From Pseudomonas koreensis (GTDB taxonomy: Bacteria; Pseudomonadota; Gammaproteobacteria; Pseudomonadales; Pseudomonadaceae), in the NCBI RefSeq assembly GCF_025447595.1, contig NZ_JAOEJU010000031.1, forward strand, positions 1 to 64,000: DNA of 64,000 bases, given 5' to 3'. The notes beneath the pieces are model-generated. The model was not told where the DNA came from, made no database searches, and worked only from the letters and a program-made list of their open reading frames with translations. The translations under genes were made by a program, and so were the position numbers. Below are positions 10,016 through 17,646 of this stretch, in pieces; position 1 is the stretch's first letter; each line of letters opens with the position of its first letter.

Positions 10016-11386
10016 ATGCAGCTCTCTTCGCTCACTGCGGTTTCCCCTGTTGACGGCCGCTACGCCGGCAAAACCCAGGCCCTGCGCCCAATTTTCAGCG
10101 AGTACGGTCTGATCCGTGCCCGCGTTCTGGTTGAAGTGCGCTGGCTCCAGCGCCTGGCCGCTCACGCCGGCATCCCGGAAGTGCCAGCCTTCTCCGCCGA
10201 AGCCAACGCCGTTCTGAATGAACTGGCCGAAAACTTCTCGCTGGAGCACGCCGAGCGCGTGAGAGAGATCGAGCGCACCACCAACCACGACGTAAAAGCG
10301 ATCGAATACCTGCTCAAAGAGCAAGCGGCCAAGCTGCCTGAGCTGGCCAAGGTCAGCGAATTCATCCACTTCGCCTGCACCAGCGAGGACATCAACAACC
10401 TGTCCCACGCCCTGATGCTGCGCGAAGGCCGTGACGACGTGATGCTGCCGCTGATGCGCCAGACTGCCAACGCCATCCGCGAACTGGCCATCCGCTTTGC
10501 CGACGTGCCAATGCTGTCGCGCACCCACGGCCAGCCGGCTTCGCCGACCACGCTGGGTAAAGAACTGGCGAACGTGGTTTACCGTCTCGAGCGTCAGATC
10601 GCTCAGGTCGCCGCCGTTCCGCTGCTGGGCAAGATCAACGGCGCTGTCGGCAACTACAACGCTCACCTGTCGGCCTACCCGCAGATCGACTGGGAAGCCA
10701 ACGCCCGCGCCTTCATCGAAGACGAGCTGGGCCTAGGCTTCAACCCGTACACCACGCAGATCGAGCCGCACGACTACATCGCCGAGCTGTTCGACGCCAT
10801 TGCGCGCTTCAACACCATCCTGATCGACTTTGACCGTGACATCTGGGGCTACATCTCCCTGGGTTACTTCAAGCAGCGCACCATCGCCGGCGAAATCGGT
10901 TCGTCGACCATGCCGCACAAGGTCAACCCGATCGACTTCGAAAACTCCGAAGGCAACCTGGGCATCGCCAACGCACTGTTCCAGCACCTGGCGAGCAAAC
11001 TGCCGATCTCCCGCTGGCAGCGCGACCTGACCGACTCCACCGTTCTGCGCAACCTCGGTGTCGGTTTCGCCCACAGCGTGATCGCGTACGAAGCGAGCCT
11101 CAAAGGCATCAGCAAGCTCGAGCTGAACGCTGACAAGATCGCTGCCGATCTGGACGCTTGCTGGGAAGTCCTGGCCGAGCCGATCCAGACCGTGATGCGC
11201 CGCTACAACATCGAAAACCCGTACGAGAAGCTGAAAGAACTGACTCGCGGCAAGGGCATCAGCCCTGAAGCGCTGCAGACTTTCATCGATGGCCTGGACA
11301 TGCCGGCCGCTGCGAAAGCCGAGCTCAAGCAACTGACGCCGGCCAACTACATCGGCAACGCTGTAGCGCAAGCCAAACGCATCTGA
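10016..11386 (+). CDS. purB: Adenylosuccinate lyase PurB
   Basis: PurB cleaves SAICAR to AICAR plus fumarate and adenylosuccinate to AMP plus fumarate in purine synthesis. The 456-residue protein shows the fumarase/aspartase superfamily signature GSSTMPHKVNPIDFENSEGN near 296-315, plus TSEDINN and SRTHGQPASPTTLGKE. The start MQLSSLTAVSPVDGRY at 10016 is the family start; the upstream in-frame codons lie inside the promoter. It is monocistronic and ends in a strong terminator. Confidence 0.97.
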   Translation: MQLSSLTAVSPVDGRYAGKTQALRPIFSEYGLIRARVLVEVRWLQRLAAHAGIPEVPAFSAEANAVLNELAENFSLEHAERVREIERTTNHDVKAIEYLLKEQAAKLPELAKVSEFIHFACTSEDINNLSHALMLREGRDDVMLPLMRQTANAIRELAIRFADVPMLSRTHGQPASPTTLGKELANVVYRLERQIAQVAAVPLLGKINGAVGNYNAHLSAYPQIDWEANARAFIEDELGLGFNPYTTQIEPHDYIAELFDAIARFNTILIDFDRDIWGYISLGYFKQRTIAGEIGSSTMPHKVNPIDFENSEGNLGIANALFQHLASKLPISRWQRDLTDSTVLRNLGVGFAHSVIAYEASLKGISKLELNADKIAADLDACWEVLAEPIQTVMRRYNIENPYEKLKELTRGKGISPEALQTFIDGLDMPAAAKAELKQLTPANYIGNAVAQAKRI

Positions 11387-11408
11387 TCGACTGCTTGACC
11401 CGTTTGAG

Positions 11409-11434
11409 ACGCCCGGCCGCGCCGGGCGTTTTTA
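11409..11434 (+). terminator. Terminator of purB
   Basis: ACGCCCGGC-CGC-GCCGGGCGT (11409-11429) is followed by TTTTA, 23 bp past the purB stop. Confidence 0.85.
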
Positions 11435-11472
11435 TTCCCGTCTGAAAAATGCTTTTTTTCAATAGGTTACAT

Positions 11473-12648
11473 ATGAATCCCGATATTCCTCTTCAACTTC
11501 TGGGTGGTCTTACGGCGCGCGAATTCATGCGCGATTACTGGCAGAAAAAACCACTGCTGATCCGTCAGGCGATTCCTGATTTCGAAAGCCCGATCGACGC
11601 CGACGAACTCGCCGGCCTGGCCCTGGAAGAAGAAGTCGAATCGCGCCTGGTGATCGAGCACGGCGAGCGCCCTTGGGAACTGCGTCGCGGCCCGTTCGCC
11701 GAAGACGAATTCAGCAAACTGCCGGAGCGCGAGTGGACCCTGCTGGTGCAGGCGGTCGATCAGTTCGTGCCGGAAGTCAGCGAGCTGCTGGAAAACTTCC
11801 GCTTCCTGCCGAGCTGGCGCGTCGACGACGTGATGATCAGCTTCGCCGCCCCGGGTGGCAGCGTCGGTCCGCACTTCGACAACTACGACGTGTTCCTGCT
11901 GCAAGGCCACGGCAAGCGCAACTGGAAAATCGGCCAGATGTGCGACTCCGAAAGCCCGCTGCTGCAACACGCAGATCTGCGCATCCTCGCCGAATTCCAC
12001 GAGACCGAAGAGTGGGTCCTGGAACCGGGCGACATGCTCTACCTGCCGCCGCGCCTGGCTCACTGCGGCGTTGCCGTCGATGACTGCATGACCTACTCGG
12101 TCGGTTTCCGCGCACCGAGCGCCGCTGAAGTGCTGACCCACTTCACCGACTTCCTCAGCCAGTTCCTGACTGACGAAGAGCGCTACACCGACGCCGACGC
12201 CAAGCCGGTCAGCGATGATCCACATCAGATCCAGCACGATGCCCTCGGTCGCCTGAAAGCGCTGCTCGCCGAGCACATGAGCGACGAACGCCTGCTGCTG
12301 ACCTGGTTCGGCCAGTACATGACCGAGCCGCGCTATCCAGAGCTGGTGGTCGGCCCGGAAGAAGTCGAGGAAGAAGACCTCCTCGGCGCGCTCGAAGACG
12401 GCGCCATCCTGATCCGCAACCCGAGCGCGCGCCTGGCGTGGTCGGACGTCGATGACGATCTGCTGCTGTTCGCCAGCGGCCAGAGCCGTTACCTGCCGGG
12501 TAAGCTGCGCGAACTGCTGAAACTGATCTGCTCCGCCGACGCCCTGCACACCGACAACCTCGGTGACTGGCTGAGCGACGAAGACGGTCGCGGCCTGCTG
12601 TGCGAACTGGTCAAACAGGGAAGCCTGGGGTTCGCCGACGATGAATAA
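11473..12648 (+). CDS. roxA: Ribosomal oxygenase, uL16 arginine 3-hydroxylase family (RoxA/YcfD)
   Basis: This JmjC/cupin-fold Fe(II)- and 2-oxoglutarate-dependent oxygenase, by homology to E. coli YcfD, hydroxylates an arginine of ribosomal protein L16. The 391-residue protein carries the iron triad H134, D136 (GPHFDNYDVF) and H197 (LAHCG), with a C-terminal winged-helix-like extension after residue 240. The ATG at 11473 (MNPDIPLQLLGGL) is chosen over 11449, where the added residues are unlike the family. It overlaps the next gene by 8 bp. Confidence 0.92.
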   Translation: MNPDIPLQLLGGLTAREFMRDYWQKKPLLIRQAIPDFESPIDADELAGLALEEEVESRLVIEHGERPWELRRGPFAEDEFSKLPEREWTLLVQAVDQFVPEVSELLENFRFLPSWRVDDVMISFAAPGGSVGPHFDNYDVFLLQGHGKRNWKIGQMCDSESPLLQHADLRILAEFHETEEWVLEPGDMLYLPPRLAHCGVAVDDCMTYSVGFRAPSAAEVLTHFTDFLSQFLTDEERYTDADAKPVSDDPHQIQHDALGRLKALLAEHMSDERLLLTWFGQYMTEPRYPELVVGPEEVEEEDLLGALEDGAILIRNPSARLAWSDVDDDLLLFASGQSRYLPGKLRELLKLICSADALHTDNLGDWLSDEDGRGLLCELVKQGSLGFADDE

Positions 12649-13066
12649 GATTCGCGTACGTGTTGCAGACTGGCAAAAGGACAACGCCGAGATCCGCCGC
12701 ATTCGCGAAACGGTGTTCATTGCCGAACAATCGGTTCCACCCGAGCTTGAGTGGGACGCCGATGACGCCACGGCGGTGCATTTTCTGGCTTTCGAAGGCG
12801 ACTTTCCGATCGGCACCGCCCGCCTCTTGCCCGACGGGCATGTCGGCCGGGTTTCGGTGCTCAAGGACTGGCGCGGGCTGAAGGTCGGCGATGCGCTGAT
12901 GCAAGCGGTGATTGCCGAAGCGGAAGCACGCGGCTTGAAGCAGCAAATGCTTAGCGCTCAGGTGCAGGCCACGGCGTTCTATGAGCGCCTGGGCTTCAAC
13001 CTGGTCAGCGAGGAATTCCTGGAAGCAGGGATTCCGCATGTCGATATGGTTCGTCATTCGGCTTAA
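12641..13066 (+). CDS. GNAT-family N-acetyltransferase
   Basis: This 141-residue acetyltransferase has a single GNAT domain. The acetyl-CoA loop is a V-x-x-x-x-R/G-x-x-G/A type (GRVSVLKDWRGLKVGDALMQ, about 70-89) and the C-terminal motif B is ATAFYERLGFNLVSEEFLEAGIPH, as in the YjcF/ElaA-like group. The substrate is unknown. The start overlaps the 3-prime end of roxA by 8 bp, so it is probably cotranscribed and coupled. Confidence 0.85.
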   Translation: MNKIRVRVADWQKDNAEIRRIRETVFIAEQSVPPELEWDADDATAVHFLAFEGDFPIGTARLLPDGHVGRVSVLKDWRGLKVGDALMQAVIAEAEARGLKQQMLSAQVQATAFYERLGFNLVSEEFLEAGIPHVDMVRHSA

Positions 13067-13082
13067 GACCGAGGCGCTTTTT

Positions 13083-13144
13083 TCGCGAGCAAGCTCGCTC
13101 CCACAGGATTGACGCTGAACCTGTGGGAGCGAGCTTGCTCGCGA
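13083..13144. repeat. REP doublet, tail-to-tail, short spacer
   Basis: TCGCGAGCAAGCTCGCTCCC (13083-13106 with CACAG) is followed after only 14 bp by its inverted copy CTGTGGGAGCGAGCTTGCTC (13121-13144). The order of the arms is the reverse of the 7511 doublet. Confidence 0.88.
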
Positions 13145-13164
13145 TAGCGGCCTCAAGAACACTC

Positions 13165-13200
13165 AAAACGCCCCGCCATTTTCGGATGCCGGGGCGTTTT
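13165..13200. terminator. Hairpin terminator downstream of the GNAT gene
   Basis: AAAACGCCCC (13165-13174) pairs with GGGGCGTTTT (13191-13200) around a 16-nt loop that can pair further (GCC with GGC-like bases). It is symmetric and can act in either direction. Confidence 0.75.
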
Positions 13201-13279
13201 GCTGTCTACGATTCAACTTGCCCCACCCCGGGCCGACAAACTGGCAATATCAAGCCTTTCAAAAGCGGAGATAACGGAC

Positions 13280-14032
13280 ATGTCCCTACGCACCCTGCTC
13301 ACCACCCTGCTGCTCGGCTGCAGTATTTCGGTGATGGCAGCCACAGAAATCGTGCCCCTCAAGTACCACACCAGCGCCGACATGCTGCCGGTGGCTCAGG
13401 ACTTCCTCGGCAAGGACGGCCAGGTCAGCGCTTATGGCAATCAACTGATCGTCAAGGCCGAACCCGGCAAGATCGAAGAACTCAAGGACCTGCTCTCGCA
13501 ACTCGACACCGTGCCCAAGCGCCTGCTGATCACGGTCGACACCAACGAAAACAACGGTCGTGGCGATGAAGGCTATTCGGTCAACGGCGCGCAAACCCGA
13601 ATCATCAGCCGCAGCACCGCCAGCCGTGACGGCGGCATTCAGCAGATCCAGGCCAGCGAAGGCGCACCGGCGCTGATCCAGGTCGGCCAGAGCGTGCCAA
13701 TCACCAGCAGCCAGACCAACTCCTACGGCGATTACAGCAGCCAGACTCAATATCGCAACGTCACCCAAGGGTTTTACGTCACCGCCAGCGTCACCGGCGA
13801 AACCGTTCACCTGGCCATCAGTACCAACCGTGACCGCATGAGCCAGGAGCGTCCCGATGTAGTGAACGTACAAAGCACCGACACAACTGTCACCGGGCGC
13901 CTCGGCGAATGGATCACCCTCGCCGGCGTGAATCGCCAGACCCAGGCCGACAAACAGGGCCTGGCCCGCAGCTACTCGACTCAAGGCCGGGATGACATGA
14001 CGTTGCGGGTGAAAGTCGACACGTTGGACTAA
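13280..14032 (+). CDS. Secretin-like periplasmic protein (NolW/secretin_N type), orphan
   Basis: This 250-residue exported protein starts MSLRTLLTTLLLGCSISVMA, a Sec signal peptide with probable cleavage after VMA (residue 20). Residues 21-90 look like the secretin N-domain (EIVPLKYHTSADMLPVAQDFLG, LIVKAEPGKIEELKDLLSQLD). Residues about 130-200 resemble the start of a secretin domain (GAPALIQVGQSVPITSS, TQGFYVTASVTGETVHLAIS). The full gate domain of true secretins (over 400 residues) is absent and no type II/III secretion or pilus genes are near. The ATG at 13280 follows GGAGATAAC. Function unknown. Confidence 0.75.
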   Translation: MSLRTLLTTLLLGCSISVMAATEIVPLKYHTSADMLPVAQDFLGKDGQVSAYGNQLIVKAEPGKIEELKDLLSQLDTVPKRLLITVDTNENNGRGDEGYSVNGAQTRIISRSTASRDGGIQQIQASEGAPALIQVGQSVPITSSQTNSYGDYSSQTQYRNVTQGFYVTASVTGETVHLAISTNRDRMSQERPDVVNVQSTDTTVTGRLGEWITLAGVNRQTQADKQGLARSYSTQGRDDMTLRVKVDTLD

Positions 14033-14508
14033 AGCACCAAAAACTGACTGATTAGTCGTATTAGACGAAAGATGTAGTGCTTTAAAAAAAGCACTACAAA
14101 ACGTTTGACGAGCCAAAAAAGCGAAGGCATGATGGCCTCGCTCCCGCTAATCAGAGGCCCTGGCAAGGGCCTTCGAAGCGATGCTCGCAACCATCCCCGC
14201 GAGCCGTTTCGTGTCTGTACCGCCCACAAGGTGTGTTTGACGAGGTTGCCGACTGGAACGAAGTTGTCCCGAGGGACGGAAGCGTAATTAGGTAACCCGG
14301 CTTTACACTGTAGTTCGTATAAAGGCCCACGACGCCCGAATGCGCCCGCCAGTTCGCCTTTACCTGCTCACTTCCCCTCGAGCCCATCGTTCATCCCGTC
14401 GCCTGCCCCGCCGAACCCGACCTGACCACCTAAGCTTCTGGTCAGCGAGCGCAAGGAATTTTCCACCGCAGAACAACTTTTCATAAAGACGCGACGAGGT
14501 TTATCTCC
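14033..14508. other. Intergenic region upstream of aceA
   Basis: No gene is seen in these 476 bp. They hold a perfect 10-bp hairpin (14074-14097) after the secretin-like gene, a second inverted repeat GGCCCT/AGGGCC near 14155-14172, and the aceA promoter region. A TATAAA at 14318-14323 is the most plausible -10, with no clear -35. The leader to the aceA ATG would then be near 180 nt. Confidence 0.4.
14074..14097. terminator. Hairpin after secretin-like gene, possible terminator
   Basis: GTAGTGCTTT-AAAA-AAAGCACTAC forms a perfect 10-bp stem 42 bp after the stop codon. No T-run follows, so termination is uncertain. Confidence 0.45.
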
Positions 14509-15834
14509 ATGGCACTGACACGCGAACAGCAAATTGCAGCCCTTGAAAAAGACTGGGCTGAAAACCCGCGCTGGAAAGGCGTGACTCGCAATTACTCCGC
14601 TGCTGACGTCGTCCGTCTGCGTGGCTCGGTTCAACCAGAGCACACCTTTGCAAAAATGGGCGCCGAGAAGCTGTGGAACCTGGTTACCCAGGGTGCCAAG
14701 CCGTCCTTCCGCCCAGAGAAAGATTTCGTCAACTGCATGGGCGCCCTGACCGGCGGCCAGGCTGTGCAGCAGGTTAAAGCCGGTATCCAGGCGATCTACC
14801 TGTCGGGCTGGCAAGTCGCTGCGGACAACAACTCCGCCGAATCGATGTACCCGGACCAGTCGCTGTACCCGGTGGACTCGGTTCCAACCGTGGTCAAGCG
14901 CATCAACAACTCGTTCCGTCGTGCCGACCAGATCCAGTGGAAAGCCGGCAAGAACCCGGGCGACGAAGGCTACATCGACTACTTCGCGCCAATCGTGGCT
15001 GACGCTGAAGCCGGTTTCGGCGGCGTACTGAACGCCTACGAGTTGATGAAGAGCATGATCGAAGCAGGCGCTGCCGGCGTTCACTTCGAAGACCAGCTGG
15101 CTTCCGTGAAGAAATGTGGCCACATGGGCGGCAAGGTTCTGGTTCCAACCCAGGAAGCCGTACAGAAGCTGACCGCTGCTCGTCTGGCTGCCGACGTTGC
15201 TGGCGTACCGACCATCATCCTGGCCCGTACCGACGCCAACGCTGCCGACCTGCTGACTTCCGACTGCGACCCGTACGACCAGCCGTTCGTGACTGGCACC
15301 CGTACCCAGGAAGGCTTCTACAAGGTTCGTGCAGGTCTGGATCAGGCAATCGCCCGTGGCCTGGCCTACGCGCCGTACGCCGACCTGATCTGGTGCGAAA
15401 CCGCCAAGCCGGACCTGGACGAAGCCCGTCGTTTCGCCGAAGCGATCAAGAAGGAATACCCGGACCAGATCCTGTCGTACAACTGCTCGCCTTCCTTCAA
15501 CTGGAAGAAAAACCTGGACGACGCGACCATCGCCAAGTTCCAGCGCGAACTGTCCGCCATGGGTTACAAGCACCAGTTCATCACCCTGGCCGGCATTCAC
15601 AACATGTGGCACAGCATGTTCAACCTGGCGCACGACTACGCCCGCAACGACATGACTGCCTACGTGAAGCTGCAAGAGCAGGAATTCGCTGACGCCGCCA
15701 AGGGTTACACCTTCGTGGCTCACCAGCAGGAAGTGGGCACTGGCTACTTCGACGACATGACCACCGTGATCCAGGGCGGCACGTCCTCGGTGACCGCGCT
15801 GACCGGTTCGACCGAAGAAGAACAGTTCCACTGA
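14509..15834 (+). CDS. aceA: Isocitrate lyase AceA
   Basis: AceA splits isocitrate into succinate and glyoxylate, the first step of the glyoxylate shunt used on acetate and fatty acids. At 441 residues it matches the E. coli-type subfamily. Conserved features are SGWQVAADNN, the catalytic KKCGHMGGKVL with C203, ARTDANAADLL, and NCSPSFNWKK. It ends TEEEQFH, a typical C-terminus. It stands alone between a long upstream region and a terminator and competes with Icd and Idh for the same substrate. Confidence 0.97.
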   Translation: MALTREQQIAALEKDWAENPRWKGVTRNYSAADVVRLRGSVQPEHTFAKMGAEKLWNLVTQGAKPSFRPEKDFVNCMGALTGGQAVQQVKAGIQAIYLSGWQVAADNNSAESMYPDQSLYPVDSVPTVVKRINNSFRRADQIQWKAGKNPGDEGYIDYFAPIVADAEAGFGGVLNAYELMKSMIEAGAAGVHFEDQLASVKKCGHMGGKVLVPTQEAVQKLTAARLAADVAGVPTIILARTDANAADLLTSDCDPYDQPFVTGTRTQEGFYKVRAGLDQAIARGLAYAPYADLIWCETAKPDLDEARRFAEAIKKEYPDQILSYNCSPSFNWKKNLDDATIAKFQRELSAMGYKHQFITLAGIHNMWHSMFNLAHDYARNDMTAYVKLQEQEFADAAKGYTFVAHQQEVGTGYFDDMTTVIQGGTSSVTALTGSTEEEQFH

Positions 15835-15901
15835 TCGACTTCGCCTGAGCGAACGGCCTTTGCGGACCGTATAGAAAGCTAACCGCACTGCCGAAAAACT
15901 G

Positions 15902-15930
15902 ACGCCCCGACTGGTTCGGGGCGTTTTTTT
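15902..15930 (+). terminator. Terminator of aceA
   Basis: ACGCCCCGA (15902-15910) pairs with TCGGGGCGT (15916-15924) and is followed by seven T residues. Confidence 0.88.
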
Positions 15931-15964
15931 GCCTGCAGGAATCTCACAGACACTACAAATTCCA

Positions 15965-16054
15965 TGTGGGAGCGAGCCTGCTCGCGAAGGCGTTCAGTCA
16001 GTTTGCAACTGCACTGACTGATCCGTCGTTTTCGCGAGCAGGCTCGTTCCCACA
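15965..16054. repeat. REP doublet (REPIN), head-to-head
   Basis: TGTGGGAGCGAGCCTGCTCG (15965 on) and an inverted copy ending CCCACA at 16054, with one change (GTTCCC for GCTCCC), enclose a 44-bp spacer. It is the same GCCTGC variant as the 7511 doublet. Confidence 0.88.
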
Positions 16055-16478
16055 GATTTCTCAACCTGCGAGAAAAAAACATTGATCCAGAGCGGTACGA
16101 GCGCAAGAAAAATCGGCTAAAACGGGGGCTGCCGCTACTTGTAGTAACGCGCATATAAGACAACTTCCCAACTACTGACCCGTTAAACAGTTACCAAACC
16201 ACTCCAAACGATATTAATTATCATTTAGCGGCAACTATGTTCGTTACATTTCCTACAAAACATAATTCGTGAAATCCCGGCTAATGCCCGCAACGCATGG
16301 GCTGCGGGCCCTTCGAGGTGCGCTATGTCCTTATTCCAATAAATAATTTCGCTATAGGAATTTTACTTGCCGGGTGTTTAGCCATAAAATCAGCGCGATT
16401 GATTGCTGCGACATATCGTCACTGCCTTATTTCTTTATCAAGCTCAGAGACCTTTGCTCTCTGTTAAGGATTTCCAGC
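16055..16478. other. Upstream region of the nuo operon
   Basis: No gene is seen in these 424 bp. The part from about 16190 to 16270 is markedly AT-rich for this genome and includes an ATTAATTATCATTT stretch with weak Fur-box resemblance (16210-16228). A hairpin GCCCGCA/TGCGGGC lies at 16286-16309. The nuo promoter must lie here, but I cannot place -35/-10 boxes with confidence. Confidence 0.4.
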
Positions 16479-16892
16479 ATGCCCGAAGCGACAGGACTCA
16501 TGGCCCACAACTGGGGCTTTGCCATTTTCCTTCTGGGTGTAGTCGGCCTGTGTGCCTTCATGCTCGGTGTCTCCAGCCTCCTCGGGTCAAAAGCCTGGGG
16601 CCGCAGCAAAAACGAACCGTTCGAGTCCGGCATGCTACCTACCGGTGGCGCCCGCTTGCGGCTCTCAGCCAAATTCTATCTGGTCGCGATGCTCTTCGTG
16701 ATCTTCGATATCGAAGCCCTCTTTCTCTTTGCATGGTCTGTGTCCGTCCGCGAAAGCGGCTGGACCGGATTCGTCGAAGCTCTCGTTTTCATAGCAATTC
16801 TGTTGGCAGGTCTTGTCTACCTGTTCCGAGTGGGCGCCCTTGACTGGGCTCCGGAAGCTCGTCGCAAGCGGCAGGCGAAGCTGAAACAATGA
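16479..16892 (+). CDS. nuoA: NADH-quinone oxidoreductase subunit A
   Basis: NuoA is a small membrane subunit of proton-pumping complex I, at the junction of the peripheral and membrane arms. The 137-residue protein has three membrane helices (about 15-38, 66-88, 94-118) and the conserved loop PFESGMLPTGGARLRLSAKFYLVAMLFVIFDIEALF in pieces, with the family's E/D pair. The ATG at 16479 (MPEATGLMAHNWG) has AAGGA upstream; the extended ORF to 16374 is unlike the family. It is the first gene of nuoA-N. Confidence 0.95.
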   Translation: MPEATGLMAHNWGFAIFLLGVVGLCAFMLGVSSLLGSKAWGRSKNEPFESGMLPTGGARLRLSAKFYLVAMLFVIFDIEALFLFAWSVSVRESGWTGFVEALVFIAILLAGLVYLFRVGALDWAPEARRKRQAKLKQ

Positions 16893-16902
16893 GGCTTTGG
16901 CA

Positions 16903-17577
16903 ATGCAATACAATCTCACCAGAATCGACCCCGATGCTCCTAACGAGCAGTATCCGATCGGCCAGCGGGAAACCGTTTCCGATCCGTTAGAAGATCAAGT
17001 CCACAAAAACATTTTCATGGGCAAGCTGGAAGACGTGCTGAGTGGCGCGGTCAACTGGGGACGTAAAAACTCCCTGTGGCCGTACAACTTCGGTCTGTCG
17101 TGCTGCTACGTGGAAATGACCACCGCCTTCACGGCGCCCCACGACATCGCGCGCTTCGGCGCCGAAGTTATCCGGGCATCACCGCGTCAGGCCGACTTCA
17201 TGGTTATCGCCGGGACCTGCTTCATCAAGATGGCGCCGATCATTCAGCGCCTGTACGAGCAGATGCTCGAGCCCAAGTGGGTGATCTCGATGGGTTCGTG
17301 CGCCAACTCCGGCGGCATGTACGACATCTACTCCGTGGTTCAGGGGGTGGACAAGTTCCTGCCCGTTGACGTCTACGTACCTGGCTGCCCGCCCCGTCCA
17401 GAAGCATTTCTGCAAGGCTTGATGCTGTTGCAGGAATCCATTGGCCAGGAGCGTCGCCCACTTTCCTGGGTCGTTGGCGATCAAGGCGTTTATCGCGCCG
17501 ACATGCCTTCGCAGAAGGAACAGCGCCGCGAACAGCGAATCGCAGTCACCAACCTGCGCAGCCCTGACGAAGTCTGA
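16903..17577 (+). CDS. nuoB: NADH-quinone oxidoreductase subunit B
   Basis: NuoB holds cluster N2, the last Fe-S centre before quinone. The 224-residue protein shows the ligand cysteines in GLSCCYVEM, the GTC segment, and VPGCPPRPEAF, with GSCANSGGMYD between them. The ATG at 16903 (MQYNLTRIDPD) is preferred over the TTG two codons upstream (16897). It lies 10 bp after nuoA. Confidence 0.96.
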   Translation: MQYNLTRIDPDAPNEQYPIGQRETVSDPLEDQVHKNIFMGKLEDVLSGAVNWGRKNSLWPYNFGLSCCYVEMTTAFTAPHDIARFGAEVIRASPRQADFMVIAGTCFIKMAPIIQRLYEQMLEPKWVISMGSCANSGGMYDIYSVVQGVDKFLPVDVYVPGCPPRPEAFLQGLMLLQESIGQERRPLSWVVGDQGVYRADMPSQKEQRREQRIAVTNLRSPDEV

Positions 17578-17646
17578 TCCAGTCTGTTTCAAAGAAACGA
17601 GAAGCTGGCTTCATTCTTTACGTTGACCGAAAGCGAAAAAATAACC

